From assembly GCA_958295925.1 (NCBI GenBank), contig CATQHL010000001.1:691931-755930 (forward strand): a stretch of 64,000 bases of DNA, in the 5' to 3' direction. Under the pieces are notes generated by a model. The model saw only the letters and a list, made by a program, of their open reading frames with translations. It ran no database searches and was not told where the DNA came from. The stretch is from an uncultured Acidimicrobiales bacterium. Lineage in GTDB: Bacteria > Actinomycetota > Acidimicrobiia > Acidimicrobiales > CATQHL01. Within the stretch, counting starts at the first letter, position 1. The number at the start of each line of letters is the position of its first letter. Shown here piece by piece: positions 48,251 through 58,754 of this stretch. The translations under genes and the position numbers were made by a program.

Positions 48251-51200
48251 CGCAGGGCCGACCTGACCTCCTCGATGGCGGCGGACAGGTTGGGCACCTC
48301 CATTTCCACGGCGCCGTCCGGTGTCAGGAACACGATCAGGGCGCGGGCGACCGTGCGTTGGGTTGCTTCGGCCACCAGCAGGGCGTAGGCGGCCAGCTGC
48401 GAGGTGTAGTGCTCAAGCCTCGCCCCCAACTTTGCCGGGTCGGTCGCCTCGTCGGTCTTGTAGTCGACCACCACGTAGCTGCCGTCGGGAGTCTCGTAGA
48501 GGAGGTCCATCAAACCCTCGAGGAGGGTGCCCTCCACTTCGGCGCCCATGTAGACCTCCCGCCAGTGGCGGCTTCGGCGGGCCTCCGCAATCGACGGACT
48601 CGCAAGGGCGTCGCACACACGGTTGATGACGTCGTCTATTCGACTTTTCGGCAACCCTTCCTCGGCTGCATGACGTTCTGCCGCTGCGCGCAGATCGTCG
48701 TTGTCAATGCCGATCGCCTCTCCGCCGCGACCTCCGTCGACAACTACACCATTACCTCCGCCTCGGCGGGCCGCATCAGCGCCGCCGGCGCCTGCCACGC
48801 CAGCACCTCTGTAAACACCATCCGCCCCAATACCTGCTCTGCCGCCGCCTTCAGTCGCCGACAGATTCGGGGCGACGAACGCAATGCTTGCCAGCGTGTT
48901 GTGGACGGCGCTGCCGAAGGAGGTCCCGAAGCGGCCCCTGCGCAAGAACTGGCTCTCTCCGAACTCGGCCTCATCGGAAGGGTCTGGTGCGTCCGAATAA
49001 CCCCGTGCGTCCACAAGGCCCGCACCCGCTTCGCCGAACCCCACGTAACCAACTCCCGCTCCGCCGGCTTCCGCTCCTCCCAAGGTCGCGGCTTCGGCGG
49101 TTTCCGCATTGCCTTTGTCCATCAACGAGCGAATGTTGCCCGCCGCCACCGTCGCCGGACGACGGGCCTTCGCCCAAAGGACCTCCCGATGCCTACGCCA
49201 AACATCTCGCGAGAGGGTGTCCGCGTTACCGCCCCCCTTGGCAAACGACACCTCCTTGATTCGACCTTCCGGCTCCGCAATCGGATCGTCGTCGGCAAAT
49301 AGATCGTCGTAGACGTTTCTGTCCGCACCGAAGTCCGCACCGAAGTCGTCGGAACTCATCTCAATCGTCTCCCACTCTTGCGACGCAGACTCGGGCGGCG
49401 TGGCAAAGCTCTCGTCAAGCTTCTCAAACTTAAACCCCTCCGACGCCTCGGCGAACAGCTCTGCGCCGGTCATCTTTTGCCTTCGCTCTAACTTGCTCAA
49501 CTTTTCCCAACTCTTGGGCGAGCGCTCAGTGCGAAAAAGCGAAACCGCCAGGTAGTCCCTGGCCCTCGTGCAGGCGACATAGAGCAGACGCAGGAACTGG
49601 TGACACTCAAGCTCCTTCTCCCTCTTGCTCGCCTCCAGGGACTCGGCTGAGATCAGATACTCGGAGAGCCGATAGTCCACGCCGCCGCCGCCCACACCCG
49701 CGGCACCCGCGCCGCCGCCGCCCCCCACGCCGCCGCCCACACCCGCGCCGCCGCCCACACCCGCGCCGCCGCCCGCACCCGACTCGCCGGCGGGGCGCTC
49801 CCCGCTCTCCCACCCCGGCCGGCCCGGCCCGAAGAGAATCCAGGGCGTACGCAACCCGCTCGTTGGTGCGATCGTCCCCGAGAAGCCTGCGATCACCGCT
49901 ACGGGAAACTCCAAGCCCTTGGCGGCGTGGATAGTCATCACCCTCACGGCATCGTCGTCGGTCTCGGGAACGATGGCCTCGGGCGTGCGGCTGCCCTCGC
50001 TCATCTGGGCGTCAACCCAGCCGAGATATGACCGCAGCGAGCCGCCTGTGGCGTCGGAGTAGGCCCTCGCCTGATCGGCAACGAACCGCACCCGCCGCAG
50101 AGAGTCCCTGTAGCGCCTGCCGAAGAAACTCAGCTCCAGCATGCGCCGATCTCGAATCACCCTGTCGAGGAGTTCGCCGGGCGAGAGCCACATGATCTGC
50201 GAGTGGAGCGCTGCCATCCACTCCAAGGCGACGGCGACCGGGTGGGAGGGCTGCCGGCTCAAGTAGCTCCAAGCCCGATAGCCGCCGCGGCACAAACACC
50301 TGTACTCGTACAGGTCGTCGTCGCCGAACCCGAACGCAAGGGAGCGCAGAGCCGTGACCACGGCGAAGTGGTCGGAAGGGTCGTTCACAGCCCGCAGGAC
50401 TGCCATCAGCGCAGACACCTCCTGCGTGCCGTAAACCAGAGCCGAGGACTCCAGCCGGAATGGGATGCCGGCGTTCTCGAACGACCAGGTGAGCTGAGGC
50501 AGCACGAGCCGCTTGGGAATCAAGACGCAGATGTCCTCGTAGCGAGCCGGGCGGAGGCTCACAGAACCGTCCTCGTTTTTGCAGGCGACCGGCCACCGCT
50601 CGGCGACGACCTGTTGGACGAACTTCGCCACCTTTTCGAATTCTTCCTCCCTCAAATCCTGGGTCGAAACTCTCTCCTCAAGCGGTCTGGTGCCGAGCAA
50701 GGTCACACGAGACACGCCCGCCGGGGGTTCGGGCGTGGAGCGCCCGGCTAAGAGGGGGACGTACGGAGGCTGTGAACCGCCCGACTCCTCTATCAGACGA
50801 CTGAACACATGATTGACCCAGGCCAGAATCTCCTTTGCGGAGCGCCAATTCCTGCTGAGCGTCAAATGCCTTTCGCCGCCAAGCAGATCGGATACGCCAA
50901 AGTACATGGCGATGTCGGCGCGCCTGAACCGGTAGATGGACTGCTTGGGGTCGCCCACGAACAGCAGCCGACCCTCTGCAGAGGAAACGTCCCAGCGGCC
51001 TGAAGTCACATCGGAGGCGGAAGCGTCGCCCCCTGCGGCTATCAGAAGCGCCATTTCAGCCTGAATCGGGTCGGTGTCTTGGAACTCGTCGATTAAGAGC
51101 ACGCTGTACTTGCGATGGAGCGATGAGCGGACATCCGGGTCGCGCAGAAGATCTCTGGCCATAACCAGGAGATCGTGAAAAGCCAGCCTTCCGCCTCTGC

Positions 51201-52347
51201 GACGAGCCTCGACCTCGCGCAGGGTGAAGTCCGCCAGACGCCCTATGAGGTACACGGCGCACGCCCCACCAACTTTCCCGACTAGTTCCGACACCCGCGC
51301 CTTCACAGCTTTCAATTCAGCAGCAAGCTCATCTTTTGGACCTTTTCCGTAGCCCACCCAGTTCTTGGCGTTGCCCCTCGGGGTCTTAATCGCCGACAGT
51401 TTGACCAGGTGCTCGATGACTTCGACGCCCTTGGCGTTGGCAAGAAAATCGGCTTCGACTTTCAAATCGGCGAGGGCTGTGGCCAGACGGTCTGACGGCT
51501 CGCGACAATGTTGGGACTCGGACGCCAAGCGGCGCATGTCGTCCACAAGCGAAGCGATTTCAGAGAGGGGCGGATCAAACCCGGCGCCCGAAGCGGCAGA
51601 AACGGGCGGAACCGCTCGCGAGCCGTCTCCCCCCCCTGCCTCTCCCCTTGCGGGCGGCGCATCGCCGAGGATTCTCTCCTCAACCAGATCCCAGTTGTCG
51701 GCCATGATGCGCGCCAGCGCCCTCAAGGAGGATTCCCTCAAGCCAAAGGAGTAGGCCTGAACCAAGACTTTGCTGGAGCGAGGGTGGTCGAGAAGCTCAT
51801 CGAAGAAGCGATCCCAGGCTGCCGAGAACTCCATGTCGTTGCTGATCTCGTCAGCCACCTCCACTCGTGGCGGCAGGCCGGCCTTAATGGCGTGTTCGGT
51901 GAGAATCCGCTGGGCGAACGAGTGAAGCGTTCCAATGGCGGCGACGTCAAGCTCCTCGAGGGCGGCAGAGAAGGGGTTCGCGTCATCACCGCCGCTGCGA
52001 GCCTGCTTCGTCAGTTCGGCCCGAACCCGCTCCCGCAGCTCGGCGGCTGCTTTTTCGGTGAAAGTGATGGCGGCGAAGTCCTTGGGTGAGACGCCGCTGC
52101 GGACCAGTTCCACGATTCTTGAAACCAGGGCTGTCGTCTTGCCGGTGCCCGCTCCCGCCTCCACGAAAAAACTCCGATGAATGTCGTTCGAGATGGCATG
52201 GCGCGACTTCTCGTCGAAGCGACCCTCCCACGAGGAAGTCTGCTCAGGGAAAGCATCAGGCGAGGAGACGTGCTCGGTCGAGAAGGAGCGATCCGGCTTT
52301 GGGGCGGCGTGCCCAGACGACCCGGGGGGAAGCGTCGAGTTCACCAT
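48241..52347 (-). CDS. AddA/RecB-like UvrD helicase with C-terminal PD-(D/E)XK nuclease
   Basis: 1368 residues. Helicase motifs: FVEAGAGTGKTTALVSRIVE (near 65-85), ITFTEKAAAELRERV, LIDEFQDTDPIQAEMAL, FVGDPKQSIYRFRRADI, VMTIHAAKGLEFPVAVIAGF and FLRLLYVACTRARDYLAVS. The nuclease motif EGLMDLLYETPDGSYVVVDY followed by KTDEAT lies near 1270-1300. Such enzymes process double-strand breaks. Two low-complexity Gly/Ala/Val insertions, around residues 850-890 and 1110-1220, are unusual and look like expansions of short GC-rich repeats. It starts 3 bp after the stop of the AddB-like gene, so the two form an operon and probably a complex, comparable to AddAB or mycobacterial AdnAB. Confidence 0.9.
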   Translation of the reverse strand: MVNSTLPPGSSGHAAPKPDRSFSTEHVSSPDAFPEQTSSWEGRFDEKSRHAISNDIHRSFFVEAGAGTGKTTALVSRIVELVRSGVSPKDFAAITFTEKAAAELRERVRAELTKQARSGGDDANPFSAALEELDVAAIGTLHSFAQRILTEHAIKAGLPPRVEVADEISNDMEFSAAWDRFFDELLDHPRSSKVLVQAYSFGLRESSLRALARIMADNWDLVEERILGDAPPARGEAGGGDGSRAVPPVSAASGAGFDPPLSEIASLVDDMRRLASESQHCREPSDRLATALADLKVEADFLANAKGVEVIEHLVKLSAIKTPRGNAKNWVGYGKGPKDELAAELKAVKARVSELVGKVGGACAVYLIGRLADFTLREVEARRRGGRLAFHDLLVMARDLLRDPDVRSSLHRKYSVLLIDEFQDTDPIQAEMALLIAAGGDASASDVTSGRWDVSSAEGRLLFVGDPKQSIYRFRRADIAMYFGVSDLLGGERHLTLSRNWRSAKEILAWVNHVFSRLIEESGGSQPPYVPLLAGRSTPEPPAGVSRVTLLGTRPLEERVSTQDLREEEFEKVAKFVQQVVAERWPVACKNEDGSVSLRPARYEDICVLIPKRLVLPQLTWSFENAGIPFRLESSALVYGTQEVSALMAVLRAVNDPSDHFAVVTALRSLAFGFGDDDLYEYRCLCRGGYRAWSYLSRQPSHPVAVALEWMAALHSQIMWLSPGELLDRVIRDRRMLELSFFGRRYRDSLRRVRFVADQARAYSDATGGSLRSYLGWVDAQMSEGSRTPEAIVPETDDDAVRVMTIHAAKGLEFPVAVIAGFSGTIAPTSGLRTPWILFGPGRPGWESGERPAGESGAGGGAGVGGGAGVGGGVGGGGGAGAAGVGGGGVDYRLSEYLISAESLEASKREKELECHQFLRLLYVACTRARDYLAVSLFRTERSPKSWEKLSKLERRQKMTGAELFAEASEGFKFEKLDESFATPPESASQEWETIEMSSDDFGADFGADRNVYDDLFADDDPIAEPEGRIKEVSFAKGGGNADTLSRDVWRRHREVLWAKARRPATVAAGNIRSLMDKGNAETAEAATLGGAEAGGAGVGYVGFGEAGAGLVDARGYSDAPDPSDEAEFGESQFLRRGRFGTSFGSAVHNTLASIAFVAPNLSATEGGGRAGIGADGVYRGAGVAGAGGADAARRGGGNGVVVDGGRGGEAIGIDNDDLRAAAERHAAEEGLPKSRIDDVINRVCDALASPSIAEARRSRHWREVYMGAEVEGTLLEGLMDLLYETPDGSYVVVDYKTDEATDPAKLGARLEHYTSQLAAYALLVAEATQRTVARALIVFLTPDGAVEMEVPNLSAAIEEVRSALRSV

Positions 52348-52350
52348 CTC

Positions 52351-55300
52351 CTACAAAGCAAGTTCCCGAAGCAGGCCGAGTTCAGGGCTGAAGGCCTTTC
52401 GCCGGAAACGGCGTGCGCTTTCGCCGTGATCGGGGTCGGAGCGGCAGTAGTCGCAGAGGTCTCTCGCCCCTCCCACTGGCCGGGGCGGAAAGACGCCTCC
52501 TTCGATGCCGTCGAGAATCAGCCCCAGCAGCCGGACGAACTCGGCTTCCAACTCTTCGTCGATGTAAAGGGGCAGCAACTTGAAGTTCTCACGCCCAGTC
52601 ACAAACCAATATCCGGACACCATCGCCCTGGGCCGTTCAGACGCCACACCATCGGGCGAATCGGACGACATCTCATCGGGTCGATCAGTCACCATCCCAC
52701 CGGGCGGATCAGTCACCATCCCACCGGGCGGATAGGACGTACGACGGGCCACCAACCCGCCGCCTCGATCTGGCAACCCGCCGCCTCGGTCATACACCCT
52801 GGCGGGCCGACGGGGCGACTCGCCCAACGAGCGCCCCTGCCTCCCAAGCAGGAAGGCGATGCTGCGGACAGCGCAGGCGTAAAGCGGAAGCTGCAGCTTC
52901 GGGCTGGCGAAGTTGTCGGGGTAGAACTTCGTCTTAGCCACCAAGGTGCCAGCGTGCAGCGGAAGGATGTCACCACCGAGCCCCTTGAAGGCGTCGGAGC
53001 GACCTGTCTTGTAGTCGAGAACCGCCAGCGCTCCCGAAACGGAGACGTCGATGCGGTCTACCCGACCTGTGAGACTCACCCTGCGACCATCGGGCAATTC
53101 GACCGTCACGGGGGGATGCGTGTCCTCCGGCTCCCAGCGAGAGGGCTGGGCGAAGCCTTGCTCGCTCGCCAAAGGAATCCAGCCTTCGGCGGCTCGACGC
53201 TCCTCGTCGGCATCGAGGAACCGCTCGAAGTCCCGTAGCATCCTGCCGCGCTCCGAATCCCAGAACGCCGGATGACCAGTGCGACCCTGCTGCTCCGATG
53301 CGTCGAGTTCATCCTCGGCAATCCGTTGCAGCTGCCGCCGCCGCTCCTCGCTCCAGGCTTCATCGGGGCGGGGAGGCTCGTCGTTAAGGACATGCTCCCG
53401 AAAAAAGCGGTCGAGCACTTTGTGAACCAGATCGCCTCGTTCCAAAGGCGGGATTCGCAGCTCACGGGCGGCGTCCTCCAAGGGCTCCACGCCAAGCAGA
53501 TACCGCATGAAGTAGGAGTGTGGGCACTCAGCCCATATCTCCAGCCGGGAAGCCGATACCGCATGCTCGGCGTCGCTCAGGCGAGGAAGTCTGACGCCTG
53601 TGAGGTTGCCGTCGAATCGCGTAAAGCTTTTGCCGATGCGAGCATCCAGCATCTCCAGGGATCGACGCAGGACACCTCCGGGTGCGCTCAGCGGATGCCC
53701 TCCGGAGCGCAGAAGACCTGGTGCGCGAAGCAGTTCCCTCATGTTGAACTCGCTCTCGGTCACGGGAAACCCGCACGAGCGCGTCGCTGCGACCGACGAC
53801 GGAACCCGCTCCACAGCGGGCAGACCTGGCGCATCGCCCTCAGCCACGCCAGGCGGCGCCGAGTTCGCCGCCACACCTGCATCTCCGGCCACCAGACCCA
53901 GCCAGCGTGAAGGCAGCCGCTCGCCGGAATTCCTCATGTCGCCTCGTGGATACAACAAGGTTCGCTCCTCGTCTGCCAAAGCCAGTGCAACCAGCAGCGA
54001 CCTCAGCTCGTCCGCCAGTCGGGCCTGCGCCCCTCGCGCCTCGTCCAACTCAGCTATCAACGGGTCGTCGTACGCACGGGAGGGGAACACGCCCTCGGCC
54101 ATTCCCAATATCCAGACCCGCTTCAGTTCCACGCTGCTCAGGACTGCGGCGCTGCTGATGAGCAGGCCGTGTCCCAGGCGTCCGGTAAACAAGCCGCTGT
54201 TGTCAAGCTCGGCTTGCAGCGATCGGCGAAACCTTGCCAGGTCGGGAGCCGGATCGACTTGATCCAGGCTTGAAAGCCCGTCGATTAACTGCTCAACACG
54301 CTCAGCGGCCTTCCGCTCGCGCTCAGGCCACCCGGCTCGGCTGCGCCAGTCGGAGTCGCCCAGCAGGTCTTTGACCTGCTTTTTCGCCCAGGCGACCTTC
54401 CCCTTCCAAGTCCGCTCGGCGACGACCGCCCCGGCGCGGCGTCGGAGATCTTCCACGAACCCCTCCAACTCGTCGCAGTAGGCAACCTGACGCTCGATGC
54501 CGGCCCGACGGTGGTCGGTCTCCTCGTCCAGCAGGGATATCTCCCTTTCGCGGTCGCTGCGGAATCGGCCTAGACGCTCCCTCCATTCCCCGCCTCCGCC
54601 CACCCCGGCGCTGCGGCTGAGCCTCTCCCAGGCGGCTACCGGCACAGGCATCCATCGCCGCTGTCCGCCGTCGCCCAGGTAGGTGCGCACCGGCGCCGAG
54701 TTAAGCCAACCGAACACGTCCTCCCGGCCGAAACGGCTTCCAGTCAACCCCAGAAGTCCAAGCAGGAACCTTCCCAGCATGCTCTCGGCGAGCGTCGTGA
54801 CGTGCGGCCCGTGGAAAGGCAGCCCGGCCTCATCGAGCTGGTCGGTAAGAAGCCTCAGGTAGGGCACGCGAGAGGGGTAGACGATGGCCATCCGATGCAG
54901 GTCGACTCCGTCCTGCAGCCCGGCCACCACGCCCCGAATCGCTGTCCGCACCTCCTCCTCGGCATCCGGGGTCTCGATGACTCTGGTTGGCCCGGGAATT
55001 CGCGCAGTAAACGGTGGCGACCCCCCGGATGCGCCCAGCGACCCCCAGGCATCGCCCAGCGGTTCGCCCGCGCCCAGCGGTTCGCCGGCGGGGCCCTCCG
55101 GCAAAAGATCACGCAAACCCAAATCGGGAGGCGGCGGCGGAGACTGCCAGGCGGTCTCGCCGACGAGCCCCCGAACGACCTCAGCCGCAGCGGCGTCGGC
55201 CTGCGCCACCCCGGTCACCCCGACCAGGACGACCAGCCTTCGACCCACCTTCCCCAGCGCTCTCGACAAGGAGGCCAGAAACCCGATTTCCATCTTCCTC

Positions 55301-55953
55301 AATCGTCCGGGCAGATACACGAACACGTCCCCCAGGGGCTCGACATCCGACGGGGAACGGCCAAGCGCCTCGACAGCCGCTGCGATTACGTCGGACTCTT
55401 CGCTTAGTCCCTTAGCCGCCAGGCTCCTGCGCACCTGTCGATGGATTCCCACCAAGTCTCGGAGCATCTCGGATTTCCTCGCGAGATCGCCGAGCAGTTC
55501 CGAAGGCTGGGCGCCGAGGTTCCTGTGCGCCTCCAGCAATGTCCGCTCGGTGGATGGGTGACCGGCCACGGGAGCAAAAATCCCAGCGGACGGGGTGCCG
55601 AGCACGTTGCGCATGACGCCCGAAAGCACCGTCGGCGAGACTTCCCTCAGCTCGTGGCCCGCCAGCCTCCTTGCCAACCGAGCCAGCGTGAGAACCTCCA
55701 CCCCCATCGTGCGCCGCCTCGCCAGCGATCGGCGCAAAGTGATGCAGGAGGAACTGCCCGGCGCCACAACCACCACCGGGTCCAAGGGATGTCCGCCCGC
55801 AGAGCGGCTGTCGAGAATCGCCTCGTTCAGCAACTCGTATCTTCTCGACCATGCGGAAAATGAATAGGTAGCAGAGCGGCTGTCGTTTATCGCCTCGTTC
55901 AGCGACTCCAGTGCGGCAGCCCCGAAGGAAACCAACCTGATGTCCACGCCCAC
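52351..55953 (-). CDS. AddB-like helicase-nuclease subunit
   Basis: About 1200 residues. The N-terminus has DPVVVVAPGSSSCITLRRSL and VEVLTLARLARRLAG, an AddB/AdnA-type start with a degenerate ATP loop. The middle includes RVWILGMAEGVFPSRAYDDP, and the C-terminal nuclease has SASRLEIWAECPHSYFMRYL, LAVLDYKTGRSDAFKG and KLQLPLYACAVRS. Only three Cys of the usual nuclease Fe-S cluster are clear (AECPH, DLCDYC). A GTG at 55953 was taken as start; a TTG at 56004 is also open, and GTG 55947 is possible. Near the start LNEAINDSRSA and LNEAILDSRSA repeat. A variable insertion of short repeats lies within the nuclease domain. Confidence 0.85.
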   Translation of the reverse strand: MGVDIRLVSFGAAALESLNEAINDSRSATYSFSAWSRRYELLNEAILDSRSAGGHPLDPVVVVAPGSSSCITLRRSLARRRTMGVEVLTLARLARRLAGHELREVSPTVLSGVMRNVLGTPSAGIFAPVAGHPSTERTLLEAHRNLGAQPSELLGDLARKSEMLRDLVGIHRQVRRSLAAKGLSEESDVIAAAVEALGRSPSDVEPLGDVFVYLPGRLRKMEIGFLASLSRALGKVGRRLVVLVGVTGVAQADAAAAEVVRGLVGETAWQSPPPPPDLGLRDLLPEGPAGEPLGAGEPLGDAWGSLGASGGSPPFTARIPGPTRVIETPDAEEEVRTAIRGVVAGLQDGVDLHRMAIVYPSRVPYLRLLTDQLDEAGLPFHGPHVTTLAESMLGRFLLGLLGLTGSRFGREDVFGWLNSAPVRTYLGDGGQRRWMPVPVAAWERLSRSAGVGGGGEWRERLGRFRSDREREISLLDEETDHRRAGIERQVAYCDELEGFVEDLRRRAGAVVAERTWKGKVAWAKKQVKDLLGDSDWRSRAGWPERERKAAERVEQLIDGLSSLDQVDPAPDLARFRRSLQAELDNSGLFTGRLGHGLLISSAAVLSSVELKRVWILGMAEGVFPSRAYDDPLIAELDEARGAQARLADELRSLLVALALADEERTLLYPRGDMRNSGERLPSRWLGLVAGDAGVAANSAPPGVAEGDAPGLPAVERVPSSVAATRSCGFPVTESEFNMRELLRAPGLLRSGGHPLSAPGGVLRRSLEMLDARIGKSFTRFDGNLTGVRLPRLSDAEHAVSASRLEIWAECPHSYFMRYLLGVEPLEDAARELRIPPLERGDLVHKVLDRFFREHVLNDEPPRPDEAWSEERRRQLQRIAEDELDASEQQGRTGHPAFWDSERGRMLRDFERFLDADEERRAAEGWIPLASEQGFAQPSRWEPEDTHPPVTVELPDGRRVSLTGRVDRIDVSVSGALAVLDYKTGRSDAFKGLGGDILPLHAGTLVAKTKFYPDNFASPKLQLPLYACAVRSIAFLLGRQGRSLGESPRRPARVYDRGGGLPDRGGGLVARRTSYPPGGMVTDPPGGMVTDRPDEMSSDSPDGVASERPRAMVSGYWFVTGRENFKLLPLYIDEELEAEFVRLLGLILDGIEGGVFPPRPVGGARDLCDYCRSDPDHGESARRFRRKAFSPELGLLRELAL
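52640..52740 (-). repeat. Short tandem repeats within the AddB-like nuclease domain
   Basis: A near-24-bp unit containing CACCATCCCACCGGGCGGAT recurs, with more diverged copies toward 52640. It encodes PPGGMVTD-type repeats between conserved nuclease segments. Another short repeat (DRGGGLPDRGGGL) is just upstream in the protein. The frame is kept. Confidence 0.75.
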
Positions 55954-56050
55954 GTCGCCAACTTTAGAACTCCTGTGCGACAACAGGCGGGCCTGCGACA
56001 CCAAGTGGGCCTATGACACCAAGTGGGCCGCAGATGCCGCCGTCGCCCCC

Positions 56051-57427
56051 TCAGAGCACGTTCCTGCGGCTGCCAAACCTCCTCAGCAGAATGTTGCCGG
56101 TCACGATAGCCCCCACCACGACTGTGATGATGCCTGAGTAGTGGCTCATGAACTGAAAGTCCTGCCATCCCACGATTGCGCCAGCAGCGAAGCCCGCCAG
56201 TGCCCCGGAGCCGTTCATCAACAAGTCCGCCGCACCCTGGACGCCAATTCTGTCGCTTACGGAAACCGTTGAAGTCAGCAGGCTCGACCCGGCGATAAGG
56301 CAGAAGCTCCACCCCAGCCCCACCAGACCGAGACCCACAAACATGCCGAGGGAGTTCTCGGGCGGGGTGTACGCGGTGGTCTCGGCGCCAATGAAGCTGA
56401 TGAAACCCCCTGCCGCAATCGCCCCCATTGAGCCGAAGCGCTCGCTGATCACGCCCACCAGCGGGGAGAAGGCGTACATGCCAATCACGTGCACCGACAC
56501 TGCCAGCCCGATTATGCGCAGTTCGTGCTGACCCTCGCGCATGTGCAGCGGCGCCATCACCATCACCGCCACCATCACGAAGTGTCCCGCCGACATTGCG
56601 GATACCGCCATCAGCGCTTCCGGTACTCGCACGATCCGCCTGAGGGATTGACGCAGCGTGGGCCGTTTCCGCTGATGCTGGCTGAGCCCGGCTATGCGCC
56701 TCGCCGTGAGCAACGGGTCGGGTCTCAGCCTCTCGCAGATCAAGGCTGCCCCAAGGAAGGCCACGGCTATGAACAAGTACGTCCCCGTCAGGCTTTCCAT
56801 TCCTATCAGAGACGCCAAGTCGGCCACTGGCCCAAGGGCTATGGCAGGGCCGGCAACGGCTCCCAGCGTTGTGGCCCAGATCAGCATTCCAATGTTGCGG
56901 GCGTGGCGCTCCGGTCGCACAAGGTCGATCGCTGCGAAGCGCGCCGCCAGCCCACTGGCGCTGCCCACCCCCAACGCAACGATGCCTGCGGCCGCCAGCC
57001 CCCAGAGATTGACGACACTCGACAGCAAAATGGCGAGTGCGCCCGTCATTGCCAGCAGATAGCCGTAGCGCAGCCCGACCCTGCGCCCTTTGCGCTCCAT
57101 GAGCTTGGCCAGCGGAACCGCCGCACTGGCCGAGCCGACCGCGAATCCAGAGGCCACGTATCCCCCCAGGCTCTCGCTGCCGCTGATTTCCTCCACCAAA
57201 ACGGCTATGGCGCTGAACCCTCCCGCGGTCCCGGCGCCGCCGAAGACCACGGCCGCCATCAAGGTGAACAGCGTGCGTCGTTGAAGCGCCTTGGATTGGG
57301 CTTGATCGGGGCTGGCCGCGTCGACGCTGGGGTCGGGGGCGGGGGCGGCATCTTCGCTAGCAACTGCTATCGGCGAGGCCTCGCCTGCGGCTTCCGGCGG
57401 GGCCGCGCCCGTGGCTTCTGCTGTCAT
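56051..57427 (-). CDS. Major facilitator superfamily transporter
   Basis: 458 residues with about 12 hydrophobic helices after a 45-residue Ala/Pro-rich cytoplasmic leader. The loop PLAKLMERKGRRVGLRYGYL between helices 2 and 3 is the MFS motif A equivalent, and helix 5 has TTLGAVAGPAIALGP. No family signature identifies the substrate; drug or metabolite export is typical for such standalone MFS proteins. It lies between the TetR regulator and the AddB-like gene on the same strand, so TetR control is plausible. Confidence 0.88.
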   Translation of the reverse strand: MTAEATGAAPPEAAGEASPIAVASEDAAPAPDPSVDAASPDQAQSKALQRRTLFTLMAAVVFGGAGTAGGFSAIAVLVEEISGSESLGGYVASGFAVGSASAAVPLAKLMERKGRRVGLRYGYLLAMTGALAILLSSVVNLWGLAAAGIVALGVGSASGLAARFAAIDLVRPERHARNIGMLIWATTLGAVAGPAIALGPVADLASLIGMESLTGTYLFIAVAFLGAALICERLRPDPLLTARRIAGLSQHQRKRPTLRQSLRRIVRVPEALMAVSAMSAGHFVMVAVMVMAPLHMREGQHELRIIGLAVSVHVIGMYAFSPLVGVISERFGSMGAIAAGGFISFIGAETTAYTPPENSLGMFVGLGLVGLGWSFCLIAGSSLLTSTVSVSDRIGVQGAADLLMNGSGALAGFAAGAIVGWQDFQFMSHYSGIITVVVGAIVTGNILLRRFGSRRNVL

Positions 57428-57542
57428 CGATGCCCCCGCCCCCGGCGGGCCTCCCCTTGTCCTTCAAGTTCCCGTTGAGCCGCCAAGACTGACCCTGCTT
57501 CCATCGATTCACCGTTCGTCCCCGACGAGGCGAGACCCCGCA

Positions 57543-58169
57543 TCATCGCAACCCGCTTCCAGGAGTGGGGTTTGTCTGTTCGCCGTCCACCCCCGACGAG
57601 GCGAGACCCCCGATCACGAGGCGGGAGAACTCCTCGCCGATTTCCGAGGGGCTCGCGGCCCCATCCGGCCGGTACCAGAACGACATCGCATTGAGCATGC
57701 CGATGATCCCGATGGCGCAGAGCCTCGGATTCAAGTCGGGGCGGATGACGCCTTCGCCCTGTCCTCGACGAATCTGGCTGCGCAGAAACCCGCTGTAGAC
57801 CTCGCCCGCCTCCCGTATCACCTTCTGCCGCTCAGGGGAGAGGGCGCGAAAGTCCCTGAAAAAGACGGATGTCTGGACGCGGGTGGCGGCGAACACCTCC
57901 ACGTGCTTGCGGACGAGGGCGCCGATCATCCCCAGTGCGTCCCCGTCCCGCAGCTCAAGCTCCTCCACGGCGGCAAGGGCTGCGTCATAGGCCTCTTTGA
58001 TGACAGTGAACAGCAAGTCCTCCTTGGACTCGATGTAGTAGTAGAGGCTGCCTTTGAGGATGCCGACCGCCTCTGCGATGTCCTGAGTGGACGTGGCGTC
58101 GTATCCCTTCCGCTCAAAGACGTGCGCCGCCGCGTCGATAATTTCCCGCCGGCGGTTGTTGTCGTGCAC
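57543..58169 (-). CDS. TetR/AcrR-family transcriptional regulator
   Basis: 208 residues. The N-terminal helix-turn-helix domain reads RREIIDAAAHVFERKGYDAT, TQDIAEAVGILKGSLYYYI and ESKEDLLFTVIKEAY, a standard TetR DNA-binding domain. The C-terminal ligand domain is variable. The start is the GTG at 58169. The C-terminal tail is encoded over a duplicated segment (CCCCGACGAGGCGAGACC occurs near 57518 and near 57590). It probably represses itself and the downstream MFS gene; the ligand is unknown. Confidence 0.9.
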   Translation of the reverse strand: MHDNNRRREIIDAAAHVFERKGYDATSTQDIAEAVGILKGSLYYYIESKEDLLFTVIKEAYDAALAAVEELELRDGDALGMIGALVRKHVEVFAATRVQTSVFFRDFRALSPERQKVIREAGEVYSGFLRSQIRRGQGEGVIRPDLNPRLCAIGIIGMLNAMSFWYRPDGAASPSEIGEEFSRLVIGGLASSGVDGEQTNPTPGSGLR

Positions 58170-58754
58170 AAGCGCTCAGGCTAGCCGTCGCGGAACACAA
58201 GATGTACTGAGAAAATAATCAACTAAACGACATTTGCGTAGTTCAATTGTTGATCACCCGAATGGCGCGCGAAACTAGAAATGCTTACACTAAATTCTCT
58301 TGGACTATTCACGCCAAATAAATTTCAATAAGCAAATTGCGACAAATTTCTCGGCAGAGCTAGCCAACAATACAGATTGCTATTGCAAGTTGTTATGAAC
58401 TAAACAACATAGATTCATTAATACATGCAGGCAATTGACAAGTCAATTATAAGCAGTGGAAATATTAGATTACAAAAATCGTCGACGCAATATCACCAAT
58501 TATGAAACAAAATATTCAGGTAATACAAACGCGGTCTACCAATCGGACACAAAAACATATTAGTGAACGTGGGCCTCATGTTTGAAATAGCTGGCTCTAG
58601 TATGTCAGTGAAATAGAGTACATGCAAAATACATCTTGAGCACTGCTCAAGCCACTGTGTAGCCAATTATTCAACAATATTATTGGGCATAGTTACCCGC
58701 GACCAGCAGCCGGCAGGACGCCGACAGCGGCGCACGCCCACAGGCGCCGTGGTG
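58170..58754. other. AT-rich segment without a supported gene
   Basis: From about 58200 to 58680 the sequence is strongly AT-rich with stops in all frames and no repeat or RNA gene that I can support. It separates the high-GC TetR gene from the lipoprotein gene and may mark the edge of acquired DNA, or hold the TetR promoter at its left end. Confidence 0.5.

Noticed and set aside
48044..48388. Full 114-residue ORF as a gene
   Set aside because: Only the first two thirds look like a NYN domain; the rest is antisense to the end of the AddA-like gene.
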